Source: Bacteroidales bacterium | Lineage (GTDB): Bacteria; Bacteroidota; Bacteroidia; Bacteroidales; GWF2-38-335 | Assembly: GCA_016936815.1 (NCBI GenBank) | Contig: JAFGXD010000072.1 | Location: 1 to 38,274, forward strand | DNA length: 38,274 nt | Direction of reading: 5' to 3' | Part shown: piece by piece, positions 1 to 8,251 of the stretch | Numbering within the stretch: the stretch's first letter is position 1 | Layout: each line of letters starts with the position of its first letter | Program-made: the position numbers and the translations under genes | Notes under the pieces: model-generated | The model's input: only the letters and a program-made list of their open reading frames with translations | What the model was told of the DNA's origin: nothing | The model's database searches: none

Positions 1-8
1 AAAGAGCA

Positions 9-1805
9 TCAGTTTATTACAAAAGTACAATGATTTGCAGTTTCAACGTTAGCATACGAAATCATTTTTGTGAAAAAGGGGGAATGACCTCTAACACACC
101 ATCCACACCAAGTACCTGTTCCTTCTTCACCAATAACTCTTTTTTGAGGAGCAACTGAAACGCCTGTAATAGTTTTTGTTAAGCTATTGTTTATTAAGTT
201 TCCGTCTGTTGTGGTATTTACATTACCTATTACCACATTAATATCATGAGCACCCAAAGTAGCATTCCACTGAACATCGTGTGTGAAGTTATGAGTGTCA
301 CCTGTTGCTAGATTCACACCTGTAACAGTATAAATTGCAGAAGAAGCACCTCCATCAACCGTGTAAGTAACATCATAAGAGGTAATATTATCAGTACCCA
401 TATTCAATATTTGCCCTGTAATATTTACCATTCCAGGTAAAACATATGAAGGAGTAGTAATCATTTTCAACTGAGCATCAATTGGTTCGCATCCATCACC
501 AATAGAATATCTAACCCATTCTGATCCAAAATTAGATTCTGCTGAAGTAAATCCTCCAATAACAGTTCCATTCCAAGACAAGCTTAAAGTTCCACTTGGA
601 GCTGTTCCGTCTCCATAAGAATCGTACAAATAGAAGGTATAGCAATCGTCAGCAATTAAACAAACATTAGTAATATTATGTGAGGAGGCTGTGAAAGATG
701 TTTTTTCAGCAACTAATTCACCGGCGGAATTGTAAATTTCCCAACTAGTTTCTGAGGAGTAGGTGTCTGTTAGTACATCTATGGTTAGGGTTGCATCTGC
801 ATTTGTTACATCTACTGAAAAACCATCGTTTGCAGCATTTCCGTCGCTGGAAAGACTTGTATAAGCCTCAATGGTATATTCTCCTACAGTTGATAAATCA
901 GCCGTTGCAGTAAAAGTATAATCATAAGTTGCTCCGGAGGCTATTGTAGTTGAAACTGTTTCTGTAACCGGTGTACCTCCATTAATTGTGTAAGAAACAT
1001 CACAACTTGTAATTGGGTTAATTCCAAAATTAGTAACGGTAACGGTAACATTCTCAGAAGCAGTTAGGCTGCAAGATGAAGCATTAGTTGGCGATGTAAT
1101 AGCAGTAACACCTGCATCGTCATTGGCTAAATCAAATAATTGAATTCCATCAAATGCACCTAGATCACCATCGTAACCATAGTACTGAAATGCTAAATAA
1201 AAAGTTGTTCCTCCGTAAGTTGATTGTAGGTCAAGATTTATTTCTTCCCAAGCCCACGATTCAGTTCCAATATGAGTATCGGAATATGACCAAAGGGTTG
1301 TCCAGGTAGTTCCGTCGAGAGACCCAATAACCCTTAAATCAGCTCCGGTACCTCCGGCCTGACTTCCACCAATCATCCAAGATCCACTATATCCAGCCCA
1401 GAAAGTTAAATTAAGTGCTGTAGCAGAAGTAGCGTTAATTGCCGGAGTAATCAGCTTTTCGTCGCAGTCGGCGGCAATGTAAGCATGAAGAGCTGATTGA
1501 ACATTGGTTGGATCAATAGTAGTAAATGAACTAGCAGAAGGATTGCCTGCAAACCAAACTGATGTTGCGTGCAAATTGCTTACCGTCCATGTTCCTGGAG
1601 GAACAGCTGCATCAAAATTTTCAGTAATATAAGTCGCTTTTGCGCCTCTATTAGTAATACTTTTTCCAGTATTAACAGGCGCTTTAGGTAGCACCATTTT
1701 ACCTCCCTTAGTTTGAATTTTTTCTAAATCACCCTTTGTAAGGTTTTGTGAAAAAGAAAAACCTGAAATAAGTAAGGCCACAAATAAAATGTACACTCTT
1801 TTCAT
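9..1805 (-). CDS. Secreted choice-of-anchor J / Omp28-like protein, C-terminally truncated
   Basis: The 598-residue product starts with a clear signal peptide (MKRVYILFVALLISGFSFSQ). Residues about 60-230 look like a cleaved-adhesin/choice-of-anchor J (MAM-like) beta sandwich. They are followed by CARDB-like beta domains with repeated 'tNfG' type motifs at about 235-335 and 445-550, and a domain in between (about 340-440). Near residue 560 comes GTWCGWCVRG, the CxxC signature that opens the thioredoxin-like domain of Omp28-related Bacteroidota proteins. The family normally continues for well over 100 residues and often ends in a T9SS sorting domain. Here an in-frame TGA stops the protein about 30 residues after the CxxC. 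I checked the other two frames over the last 80 bases and they do not restore the expected continuation. It is either a truncated gene or a sequence or assembly artefact at the window edge. It is probably exported to the periplasm; its role is unknown. Confidence 0.8.
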   Translation of the reverse strand: MKRVYILFVALLISGFSFSQNLTKGDLEKIQTKGGKMVLPKAPVNTGKSITNRGAKATYITENFDAAVPPGTWTVSNLHATSVWFAGNPSASSFTTIDPTNVQSALHAYIAADCDEKLITPAINATSATALNLTFWAGYSGSWMIGGSQAGGTGADLRVIGSLDGTTWTTLWSYSDTHIGTESWAWEEINLDLQSTYGGTTFYLAFQYYGYDGDLGAFDGIQLFDLANDDAGVTAITSPTNASSCSLTASENVTVTVTNFGINPITSCDVSYTINGGTPVTETVSTTIASGATYDYTFTATADLSTVGEYTIEAYTSLSSDGNAANDGFSVDVTNADATLTIDVLTDTYSSETSWEIYNSAGELVAEKTSFTASSHNITNVCLIADDCYTFYLYDSYGDGTAPSGTLSLSWNGTVIGGFTSAESNFGSEWVRYSIGDGCEPIDAQLKMITTPSYVLPGMVNITGQILNMGTDNITSYDVTYTVDGGASSAIYTVTGVNLATGDTHNFTHDVQWNATLGAHDINVVIGNVNTTTDGNLINNSLTKTITGVSVAPQKRVIGEEGTGTWCGWCVRGHSPFFTKMISYANVETANHCTFVIN

Positions 1806-2137
1806 AAAATATTAATTTAATGGTTTAACAAATAATAATGCCGCAATATAGATTATTTTTTTTCACATTTGGTTGCATTAATATCAATAATTATAACCAT
1901 TTATATAAAATTAAAGACATTCACGTATTTTTATCAGGTCTATTCACTTAGGGGAATAAACGTAATTTTACAAAATGTACTAACGGCTGTAAAATCTCTA
2001 TTGGATTAGTTTCTAAAATTTTAAATCGTTTTTTATGAAAAATGCAACTTTATTCAGTATTTTTAAGTCTTGTAATAGAACAAATAATTTTTGTACATTT
2101 GTAACGATTACTTTTGTAAAACTAAAAAATAGATTAA
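1806..2137. other. Divergent intergenic region, 332 bp, no gene seen
   Basis: This AT-rich spacer separates two divergently transcribed secreted-protein genes. Apart from the promoter for the rightward gene (2069-2101) I find no open reading frame, no convincing hairpin and no repeat. The leftward gene has only an imperfect -7-like sequence close to its start, so its promoter is not assigned. Confidence 0.6.
2069..2101 (+). promoter_or_regulatory. Bacteroidota-type promoter for the 2138 gene
   Basis: CTTG at 2069-2072 and TACATTTG at 2094-2101 match the Bacteroidota -33 (TTTG) and -7 (TAnnTTTG) elements with a 21-base spacer. Transcription would start about 25-30 bases before the ATG at 2138. 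Confidence 0.7.
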
Positions 2138-2857
2138 ATGAAAAAACTATTACTTTCCACAGCAATATTACTTAGCGTTGTTTTTACAAATGCACAAAGT
2201 TTCTCTATTACTTATGAATCTGTTGATGTTACAAACGACACTGTATTTCTTTCAATTCCTCTGAACACCAATATTGATGCTTATTTTCACATAAACAATC
2301 TTACATCCTCAACCATTGCAGCCCATGTTCAAAGGTATGTTGAATGTGCTCCATCATCCTTCACTCATCTTTGGTGCTTCGGTTCATCTTGTTATGCAGG
2401 TAATGTTTTTGGAATTAATGCCGATGTTGCAGGCTCATCTTATACAGAATTTCATGTTGGTCCGGTTCTTATGTCAGAAAATACCACAGGATACACTTTT
2501 AGATATACTTTCTACCCGGTTGCAAATCCGGCAGATTCTGTTTGGGTTTGGCTTGTAAATGATCCAAATGGAGACTGCACTTCGTCAAGAAGTCTTGTTG
2601 ATGCTTCTCAAACAAAAGCAAAAGTTTATCCAAATCCTGCTGATAATTATACTGATTTCGAATTTAAACTTAACTCAGTAAATTCAAGACTTGATATTTA
2701 TAACATTATTGGCGAAAAAGTTAAATCTATTTCCCTTAATAAAAAAGAAGGTGTTATTAGACTAAATACTGCCAATTTACCTGCCGGAACTTATATTGGA
2801 AATGTTATTGAATCAGGCATTCGTACTAAATCCATTAAAATTATTGTAAGTCATTAA
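2138..2857 (+). CDS. Small secreted protein with T9SS type A sorting domain
   Basis: The 239-residue product has a signal peptide (MKKLLLSTAILLSVVFTNAQ). A central beta-rich domain (about 20-155) carries several cysteines (VECAPSS, LWCFGSSCYAG, GDCTSS). The C-terminal domain of about 75 residues starts at KVYPNPADNYTDFEF, includes LDIYNIIGEKV and LPAGTYIGNV, and ends in KSIKIIVSH; this is a textbook T9SS type A sorting domain. The protein is therefore expected to cross the outer membrane through T9SS and be anchored at or released from the surface. I do not recognise an enzymatic family in the central part; paired cysteines suggest disulfides. The gene is monocistronic: it has its own promoter (2069-2101) and a strong terminator (2879-2914). 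Confidence 0.88.
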   Translation: MKKLLLSTAILLSVVFTNAQSFSITYESVDVTNDTVFLSIPLNTNIDAYFHINNLTSSTIAAHVQRYVECAPSSFTHLWCFGSSCYAGNVFGINADVAGSSYTEFHVGPVLMSENTTGYTFRYTFYPVANPADSVWVWLVNDPNGDCTSSRSLVDASQTKAKVYPNPADNYTDFEFKLNSVNSRLDIYNIIGEKVKSISLNKKEGVIRLNTANLPAGTYIGNVIESGIRTKSIKIIVSH

Positions 2858-2878
2858 TAGTTTTTCATAATTCATTTT

Positions 2879-2914
2879 AAAAGGTTTTGAAATATTGTTC
2901 AAAACCTTTTTTTT
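2879..2914 (+). terminator. Intrinsic terminator of the 2138 gene
   Basis: A perfect 13-bp inverted repeat (AAAAGGTTTTGAA at 2879-2891, TTCAAAACCTTTT at 2898-2910) with a 6-base loop runs straight into a T tract to 2914, 22 bases after the stop codon. Confidence 0.88.
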
Positions 2915-2978
2915 ACATTTCAACTTAATGTATTTCATTTACTTGCAATCAATAATTATTCAAGGTTAATAACTTAAA

Positions 2979-3009
2979 TTGCTAAAGAGCGGCTTTTAGA
3001 TTAATTTCG
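2979..3009 (+). promoter_or_regulatory. Probable dnaG promoter
   Basis: TTG at 2979-2981, a 20-base spacer and TAATTTCG at 3002-3009 (7 of 8 matches to TAnnTTTG) end 19 bases before the dnaG ATG, implying a very short leader. Confidence 0.45.
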
Positions 3010-3028
3010 TAGCCAATTCCAAATTAAA

Positions 3029-4963
3029 ATGATTGACCAGGATACCATAAATAAAATTTTTGATGCTGCCGATATTGTAGATGTGGTTCAGGACTTTGTT
3101 AGTCTTAAGAAAAGGGGCACAAATTATCTTGGACTTTGTCCTTTTCATAACGAAAAAACTCCTTCTTTTTCTGTTTCCCCTTCAAAAGGAATTTACAAGT
3201 GTTTTGGTTGCGGAAAAGGTGGTAATCCGGTAAATTTCGTTATGGAACACGAAAATTTTACTTACGTAGAAGCTCTTAAATTTTTGGCCAACAAATATCA
3301 TATAGAAATTGTTGAAAAGGAAGAATCGGAAGAAGAAAAACAACAGAAAAACGATAGAGAAAATTTAATAATTGTAAGTCTTTTTGCTCAGAGATATTTT
3401 ACTCGCACGCTTCACGAAACCGCTGAAGGAAAAGCTATTGGACTGAGTTATTTTCGTGAAAGAGGCTTTAACGACAGCATTATTGAAAAGTTTCAGCTTG
3501 GCTATTCCCCCGAACAAAAAGATGCTTTTACTAAGGAGGCTGTTGAAAAAGGTCATCAGGTTGAATTTCTGGAAAAAGCAGGTCTAACTATTAGAAAAGA
3601 AAATTGGCAAATTGATAGATTTCACGGAAGAGTAATTTTCCCTATTCACTCAATTTCCGGTCAGGTTATTGGTTTTGGAGGCAGAATTCTGAAAACCGAT
3701 AAGAAAGTTGCAAAGTATTTAAACTCACCGGAATCCGATATATACCATAAAAGCAAGGTTTTGTACGGACTTCTTCAAGCCAAAAAAGCTATAACTCAAA
3801 AAGACAAATGCCTTATGGTTGAAGGATATACTGATGTTATTTCCTTTCATCAGGCAGGGGTGGAAAATGTTGTAGCATCTTCCGGAACAGCTTTAAGTAT
3901 AGATCAGGTGCGACTTATTAAAAGGTTTACTAATAATATTACAGTTCTTTTCGATGGCGATGCAGCAGGAATAAAAGCTTCTTTGCGAGGTATAGATATT
4001 ATTCTTGAACAAGGGCTTAATGTTAGGGTTGTTTCTTTTCCTCCCGGTGAAGATCCTGACTCTTTCTCAAAATCTTGCAGCTCAAGCGAATTGATTGAAT
4101 TTCTTGAGAAAAGCGAACAGGATTTTATTAGCTTTAAGACAAATCTATTACTTAAAGACGCTGAAAATGACCCTATTAAGCGAGCAGAACTTCTGTCGGA
4201 TATTGTTGGTTCTATTTCGGTAATTCCCGAAAAACCCGTTAGAGCTGAATTTGTTTCTACATGCGCAAGAATTCTTAAAGTAGATGAAGAAATGCTTCAT
4301 TTTGAAATAAATAAGCGTCTTAGAAACAAGTCCTATCAAAAAACCGATGTTAACACTGAAGAATCTAAAAAAGCCCCGGTTCAACCTACTCCCGAACCTT
4401 CAATTTCTTTCGGTCATCATTTGTTTGAGGAGGAGAAAGTTATTGCCAGACTCCTGCTCCATTATGGCAATAATTTGCTTTTTACAAATTCTGAAGAAAA
4501 AAATAGTATTACAGTTTTTAATTATGTAGCTGAGGAACTCGGAAAAGACGAGCTAACTATTAACAATCCTATTTTTAAGAAAATTTTGGACGAATACCTT
4601 ATTAATCAAAACCAAGGAAAGGAAATTAACATCAAACATTTTACTTTTCATCCCGATGCCGAAATTAGCAAAACTGCCGCTAACTTACTTGCAGATAAAG
4701 CAATTTTAAGTCAAATCTGGACCAGGCACGATTCTCTAATTGAAACTGAGGAAATGATTCTTGGAAGGATTGTACCTCGTGCTATTAATGAATTCAAATT
4801 CAAATACATAAAACACAAACTGAAAGAAATTACTTCGGAAATGATTGTTGCACAAAATAATAACGATTTCGATAAAATTATTGAACTGCAAAAACAGAAA
4901 ATAATGCTGGATATTGTTAAGGGAAAATTATCTACTGAACTTGGCGAAAGAACAATAATGTAA
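3029..4963 (+). CDS. dnaG: DNA primase DnaG
   Basis: This is the replicative primase, which makes RNA primers at the fork. The 644 residues have the standard order. An N-terminal CHC2 zinc ribbon has ligands C37, H40, C58 and C61 (CPFHNEKTPSF and CFGCGKGG). A TOPRIM catalytic domain has the glutamate in VEGYTD (E265) and the DGD pair (D309, D311, in VLFDGDAAG). A helical C-terminal domain of about 200 residues follows, expected to contact the DnaB helicase. Length fits the family, slightly longer than the E. coli protein. The ATG at 3029 places the conserved INKI...DIVDVV helix right at the N terminus, so the start is secure. The gene stands alone between two secreted-protein genes and is not in the rpsU-dnaG-rpoD arrangement known from enterobacteria. 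Confidence 0.97.
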   Translation: MIDQDTINKIFDAADIVDVVQDFVSLKKRGTNYLGLCPFHNEKTPSFSVSPSKGIYKCFGCGKGGNPVNFVMEHENFTYVEALKFLANKYHIEIVEKEESEEEKQQKNDRENLIIVSLFAQRYFTRTLHETAEGKAIGLSYFRERGFNDSIIEKFQLGYSPEQKDAFTKEAVEKGHQVEFLEKAGLTIRKENWQIDRFHGRVIFPIHSISGQVIGFGGRILKTDKKVAKYLNSPESDIYHKSKVLYGLLQAKKAITQKDKCLMVEGYTDVISFHQAGVENVVASSGTALSIDQVRLIKRFTNNITVLFDGDAAGIKASLRGIDIILEQGLNVRVVSFPPGEDPDSFSKSCSSSELIEFLEKSEQDFISFKTNLLLKDAENDPIKRAELLSDIVGSISVIPEKPVRAEFVSTCARILKVDEEMLHFEINKRLRNKSYQKTDVNTEESKKAPVQPTPEPSISFGHHLFEEEKVIARLLLHYGNNLLFTNSEEKNSITVFNYVAEELGKDELTINNPIFKKILDEYLINQNQGKEINIKHFTFHPDAEISKTAANLLADKAILSQIWTRHDSLIETEEMILGRIVPRAINEFKFKYIKHKLKEITSEMIVAQNNNDFDKIIELQKQKIMLDIVKGKLSTELGERTIM

Positions 4964-5027
4964 TTATTTTAATACCAAAGCGTTCCTTTATTATATTTTA
5001 GAAGGAAGGGTTGTTCACATTAATTAG

Positions 5028-5035
5028 TATTTTTG
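5028..5035 (+). promoter_or_regulatory. -7 box for the 5058 peptidase gene
   Basis: TATTTTTG at 5028-5035 matches TAnnTTTG exactly, 22 bases before the ATG. No -33 element at the usual spacing is convincing (a TTG at 5011-5013 is too close). Confidence 0.5.
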
Positions 5036-5057
5036 TATAAACAAATAAATATAAAAC

Positions 5058-6239
5058 ATGAAAAAAATATTTTTAAGTATCTCTGCACTTATTATTATGG
5101 TATCATTTTCCCTTGCTCAGGAAGATGGTTACAAATTTACTGTTGAAAAAGAAATTAAAACCAGTCCGGTTCGAGACCAATATCGTTCAGGAACTTGTTG
5201 GAGTTTTGCCGGTCTTGCTTTTGTAGAAGCCGAAATGATTAGATTGGGTAAGGAAGTTGTTGACCTGGCAGAAATGTATGCGGTAAAAAAATGTTACGAA
5301 GACAAAGCCGAAAAAGCAGTCCGTATGCACGGAGAATTCAACTTTGGTGGTGGCGGTGCTCTTAACGATCCAATGGATGTTATTAAAAAACACGGAATTG
5401 TTCCCGAAGAAGTTTATTCAGGGCTTCAATATGGAACTGAAAAACACGTTCATGGTGAAATAGATAACTTGCTTGTTGCATTAGTTGAGGCAATTATCAA
5501 AAATCCAAATAAGGAACTATCAACAGGATGGAAAGCCGCAATTAAAGGTGTTGTTGAAGCTTATCTGGGCGAAGAACCTGCACACTTCACTTTCAAAGGA
5601 AAAAAATATACTCCAAAAACCTTTTCAAATGAGGTAGTTGGAATTAATCCCGACGATTACGTGCTTCTAACTTCTTTCTCACATCATCCATTTTACAAAC
5701 CTTTTATTCTTGAAATTCCCGACAATTGGTCATGGGCAAATATGTATAATCTGCCTTTAGACGAATTTATGGCTATTTTCGATGCTTCCATAAACAAAGG
5801 CTACACAGTAGGCTGGGCTAGCGATGTTAGCGAAAAAGGCTTTTCATGGAAAAATGGAATTGCTATTGTTCCCGATGAGGAAATTGAAAATTTATCAGGT
5901 TTGGAACAATCAAAATGGGACGATATGAGTCCTTCAGAAAGACAAAAATTATTCTATACTTTTGAAAAACCTATAAAGGAAAAGGTTATTACACAAGAAA
6001 TTAGACAACAAGCTTTCGATAACTACCAAACTACCGACGACCACGGTATGCTGATTAGCGGTATTGCAAAAGACCAAAACGGAACAAAATACTACATTGT
6101 TAAAAACTCATGGGGTGAAGCAGGCATTTATAAAGGATTTTTCTATGCATCGGAAGCTTTTGTGAAGTATAAAACTATTTCCATTATTGTGCATAAAGAT
6201 GTTGTTCCTAAAGAACTTCGCACTAAACTAGGATTCTAA
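5058..6239 (+). CDS. Secreted C1B (bleomycin hydrolase-like) cysteine peptidase
   Basis: The 393-residue protein has a signal peptide (first 20 residues, ending SLAQ). A papain-fold peptidase of the C1B/aminopeptidase C group follows. The catalytic triad is visible: C47 in SGTCWSFAG, H329 in DDHGMLISG and N350 in VKNSWGEAG, and the oxyanion glutamine is Q41 in VRDQYRSG. The GGGGALNDPMDVIKKHG stretch and the acidic-box region fit bleomycin hydrolase relatives and not the short papains. Bleomycin hydrolases in other organisms are cytoplasmic hexamers, so the signal peptide is notable; Bacteroidota are known to export such homologues. It probably degrades peptides in the periplasm or outside the cell. 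No sorting domain is present at the C terminus. The gene is transcribed from its own -7 box; a hairpin follows the stop. Confidence 0.9.
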   Translation: MKKIFLSISALIIMVSFSLAQEDGYKFTVEKEIKTSPVRDQYRSGTCWSFAGLAFVEAEMIRLGKEVVDLAEMYAVKKCYEDKAEKAVRMHGEFNFGGGGALNDPMDVIKKHGIVPEEVYSGLQYGTEKHVHGEIDNLLVALVEAIIKNPNKELSTGWKAAIKGVVEAYLGEEPAHFTFKGKKYTPKTFSNEVVGINPDDYVLLTSFSHHPFYKPFILEIPDNWSWANMYNLPLDEFMAIFDASINKGYTVGWASDVSEKGFSWKNGIAIVPDEEIENLSGLEQSKWDDMSPSERQKLFYTFEKPIKEKVITQEIRQQAFDNYQTTDDHGMLISGIAKDQNGTKYYIVKNSWGEAGIYKGFFYASEAFVKYKTISIIVHKDVVPKELRTKLGF

Positions 6240-6250
6240 AAAACAAAAAG

Positions 6251-6285
6251 CCCGCAACAAAAATGAAAAAATTGTTGCGGGTATT
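6251..6285 (+). terminator. Hairpin after the C1B peptidase gene, possible terminator or leader element
   Basis: A perfect 10-bp stem (CCCGCAACAA at 6251-6260, TTGTTGCGGG at 6272-6281) with an A-rich 11-base loop. The downstream tract is only weakly T-rich (TATTTAT), and the next gene's ATG lies 10 bases beyond the stem. It may be a partial terminator, or a structure protecting or regulating the downstream message. Confidence 0.55.
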
Positions 6286-6291
6286 TATAAA

Positions 6292-7839
6292 ATGAGAAAG
6301 CTAATATTTTTTCTTTTGGTTGTAAATCAATGTCTTGGTCAACACACCAACATTCTTATTTCCCATCTTAACGACCCCGAAGAACCTTCAATAATGATGG
6401 ACTTTAAAAATCCACTTAGAATGGTGGCAGGAGCTAATCTTAATAATGTTTACTATTCCATTGATGGTGGATTTTCATGGTTCGAGAACATTTTAGTCTC
6501 TGAAGAATATGGCGTTTGGGGAGATCCTGTAATTGCTGTTGATACAGCCGGAGACTTCTATTTCCTTCACCTTTCAAATCCTGTTTCGGGAAATTGGATA
6601 GATAGAATAGTTTGTCAGAAATCTACCGATGGGGGAATTTCTTGGAACAATGGCACTTTTATGGGACTTAACGGAACAAAAGCTCAGGATAAGCAATGGA
6701 TTTCAATAGACAGAAGCAATAATGCAATGTATGTAACATGGACTCAATTTGATGAATACGGAAGTACAATAACAACCGACAGTAGTTCAATAATGTTCTC
6801 AAAATCTCTTGATGCCGGCGAAACATGGTCGGATGCTGTTAGAATTAATAAGCTTAACGGAGATTGCATTGACGATGATTTTACCGTTGAAGGAGCTGTT
6901 CCGGCAGTTGGACCAAATGGAGAAATTTATGTGGCTTGGGCAGGTAATTATGGAATTTATTTCGACAAATCAACCGATGGCGGAGAAACCTGGTTGAACG
7001 AAGACGTTTATGTTACCGATATGCCCGGCGGATGGACATTTAACATTCCCGGAATTTACAGATGCAATGGGCTTCCTGTAACAGTTTGCGACACTAGCGG
7101 AGGATTAAATAACGGAACAATTTATATTAATTGGACTGACCAAAGAAATGGAACCGACGATACAGATGTTTGGATTGTAAAATCTACAAACGGAGGAATT
7201 TCATGGTCTGAACCAATTAGAGTTAACGATGATGAGCCCGGCAAACAACAGTTTTTTACATGGATGGCAATAGACCAGAAAGACGGAACTTTGTACTTTG
7301 TTTTCTACGACAGAAGAGCTTATGACGATAATCAAACGGATGTATTTATGGCCAGATCAACCGACGGTGGCGAAACATTCGAAAACTTCAAAATAAGCGA
7401 AACTCCTTTTGTGCCAAATCCAATGGTTTTCTTTGGCGATTATTCCAACATTGTTGCATGGAACGGAATAATTAGGCCTATTTGGACAAGATTAGATGGC
7501 ACTAGCCTAAGCCTAATTACTGCAATTATAGATACAGCTCTAGTTAGCAAACCCGAAATTTTTGAGGAACAAGCTCTTTTGGAACAAAATAATCCAAATC
7601 CTTTTTCACATAGCACATTTTTCTCTTTTAAATTACATGAAACAACAATAGTTAATCTTTCGGTTTACGATATTTATGGAAGAAAAATAACCGATGTAAT
7701 TAAAAATGAAAAGCTTAATTACGGTAAGCATAAAATTGAATTTAACTTTGAAGATTTGAAACTTTCTTCGGGAATTTATTATTATTCCCTAAAAACTGAG
7801 AAGAAAACAATTACCAGAAAAATGATTATTTCTAAATAA
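6292..7839 (+). CDS. Secreted Asp-box (BNR repeat) protein with T9SS sorting domain
   Basis: The 515-residue product has a short signal peptide (MRKLIFFLLVVNQCLGQ) and a beta-propeller built on at least six Asp-box motifs: SIDGGFSW, STDGGISW, SLDAGETW, STDGGETW, STNGGISW and STDGGETF. The last 85 residues are a T9SS type A sorting domain (NNPNPFSHSTFFSF, LSVYDIYGRKI, LSSGIYYYSL). Such proteins are usually labelled 'sialidase/exo-alpha-sialidase', but I do not see an N-terminal RIP motif or a clear arginine triad, so a glycan-binding or structural propeller is as likely as an enzyme. Its TAA is followed directly by the tsaE ATG, so the two are almost certainly co-transcribed and translationally coupled. 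Confidence 0.88.
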   Translation: MRKLIFFLLVVNQCLGQHTNILISHLNDPEEPSIMMDFKNPLRMVAGANLNNVYYSIDGGFSWFENILVSEEYGVWGDPVIAVDTAGDFYFLHLSNPVSGNWIDRIVCQKSTDGGISWNNGTFMGLNGTKAQDKQWISIDRSNNAMYVTWTQFDEYGSTITTDSSSIMFSKSLDAGETWSDAVRINKLNGDCIDDDFTVEGAVPAVGPNGEIYVAWAGNYGIYFDKSTDGGETWLNEDVYVTDMPGGWTFNIPGIYRCNGLPVTVCDTSGGLNNGTIYINWTDQRNGTDDTDVWIVKSTNGGISWSEPIRVNDDEPGKQQFFTWMAIDQKDGTLYFVFYDRRAYDDNQTDVFMARSTDGGETFENFKISETPFVPNPMVFFGDYSNIVAWNGIIRPIWTRLDGTSLSLITAIIDTALVSKPEIFEEQALLEQNNPNPFSHSTFFSFKLHETTIVNLSVYDIYGRKITDVIKNEKLNYGKHKIEFNFEDLKLSSGIYYYSLKTEKKTITRKMIISK

Positions 7840-8247
7840 ATGATTGAAATAAAGACCATAGAAGAATTACCTAAGGCAGCAGATTTCCTAATGGATGAAA
7901 TAAAAATCAATAGGATTACTGCATTTTATGGAGAAATGGGGGCCGGAAAGACAAGTCTAATAAAAGAAATTTGTAAAAAACTTGATGTAACCGATCAGGT
8001 TAATAGTCCAACTTTTTCAATAATAAATGAATACCATACAAAAACAGGTGAAATAATTTACCATTTTGATTTTTACCGTTTGAAAAATGAAGATGAGCTT
8101 CTCGATCTTGGATACGAAGATTATTTGTTTTCTGGAAATATTTGTCTTATTGAATGGCCGGAAAAAATAGAAGATTTTCTTCCACCGGAAACCCTTAAAA
8201 TTCAGATTTTAGTTAAAGCCAACGGAACAAGAATAATAATAAAATAA
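7840..8247 (+). CDS. tsaE: tRNA threonylcarbamoyladenosine biosynthesis ATPase TsaE
   Basis: TsaE is the ATPase that works with TsaB and TsaD to add the threonylcarbamoyl group at A37 of ANN-decoding tRNAs (t6A). The 135 residues contain the P-loop GEMGAGKT (31-38, K37), the family signature SPTFSIINEY near 58-67, the HFDFYRL motif and the ICLIEWPE motif near 105. Length is normal (E. coli has 153). The start is fixed because the ATG abuts the stop of the upstream T9SS gene with zero spacing. The downstream peptidase starts 4 bases after its stop. The surroundings (secreted proteins on both sides) say nothing about its function, which rests on the motifs. Confidence 0.95.
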   Translation: MIEIKTIEELPKAADFLMDEIKINRITAFYGEMGAGKTSLIKEICKKLDVTDQVNSPTFSIINEYHTKTGEIIYHFDFYRLKNEDELLDLGYEDYLFSGNICLIEWPEKIEDFLPPETLKIQILVKANGTRIIIK

Positions 8248-8251
8248 AAAC

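Noticed and set aside
4983-5007. Hairpin after dnaG (TTCCTT with AAGGAA)
   Set aside because: Only a 6-bp AT-rich stem with a 13-base loop and no T tract, so it is not supported as a terminator.
6292-7839. Calling the Asp-box protein a true sialidase
   Set aside because: Asp-boxes occur in many propellers. I do not see the N-terminal RIP motif or a convincing arginine triad, so only the fold is claimed.
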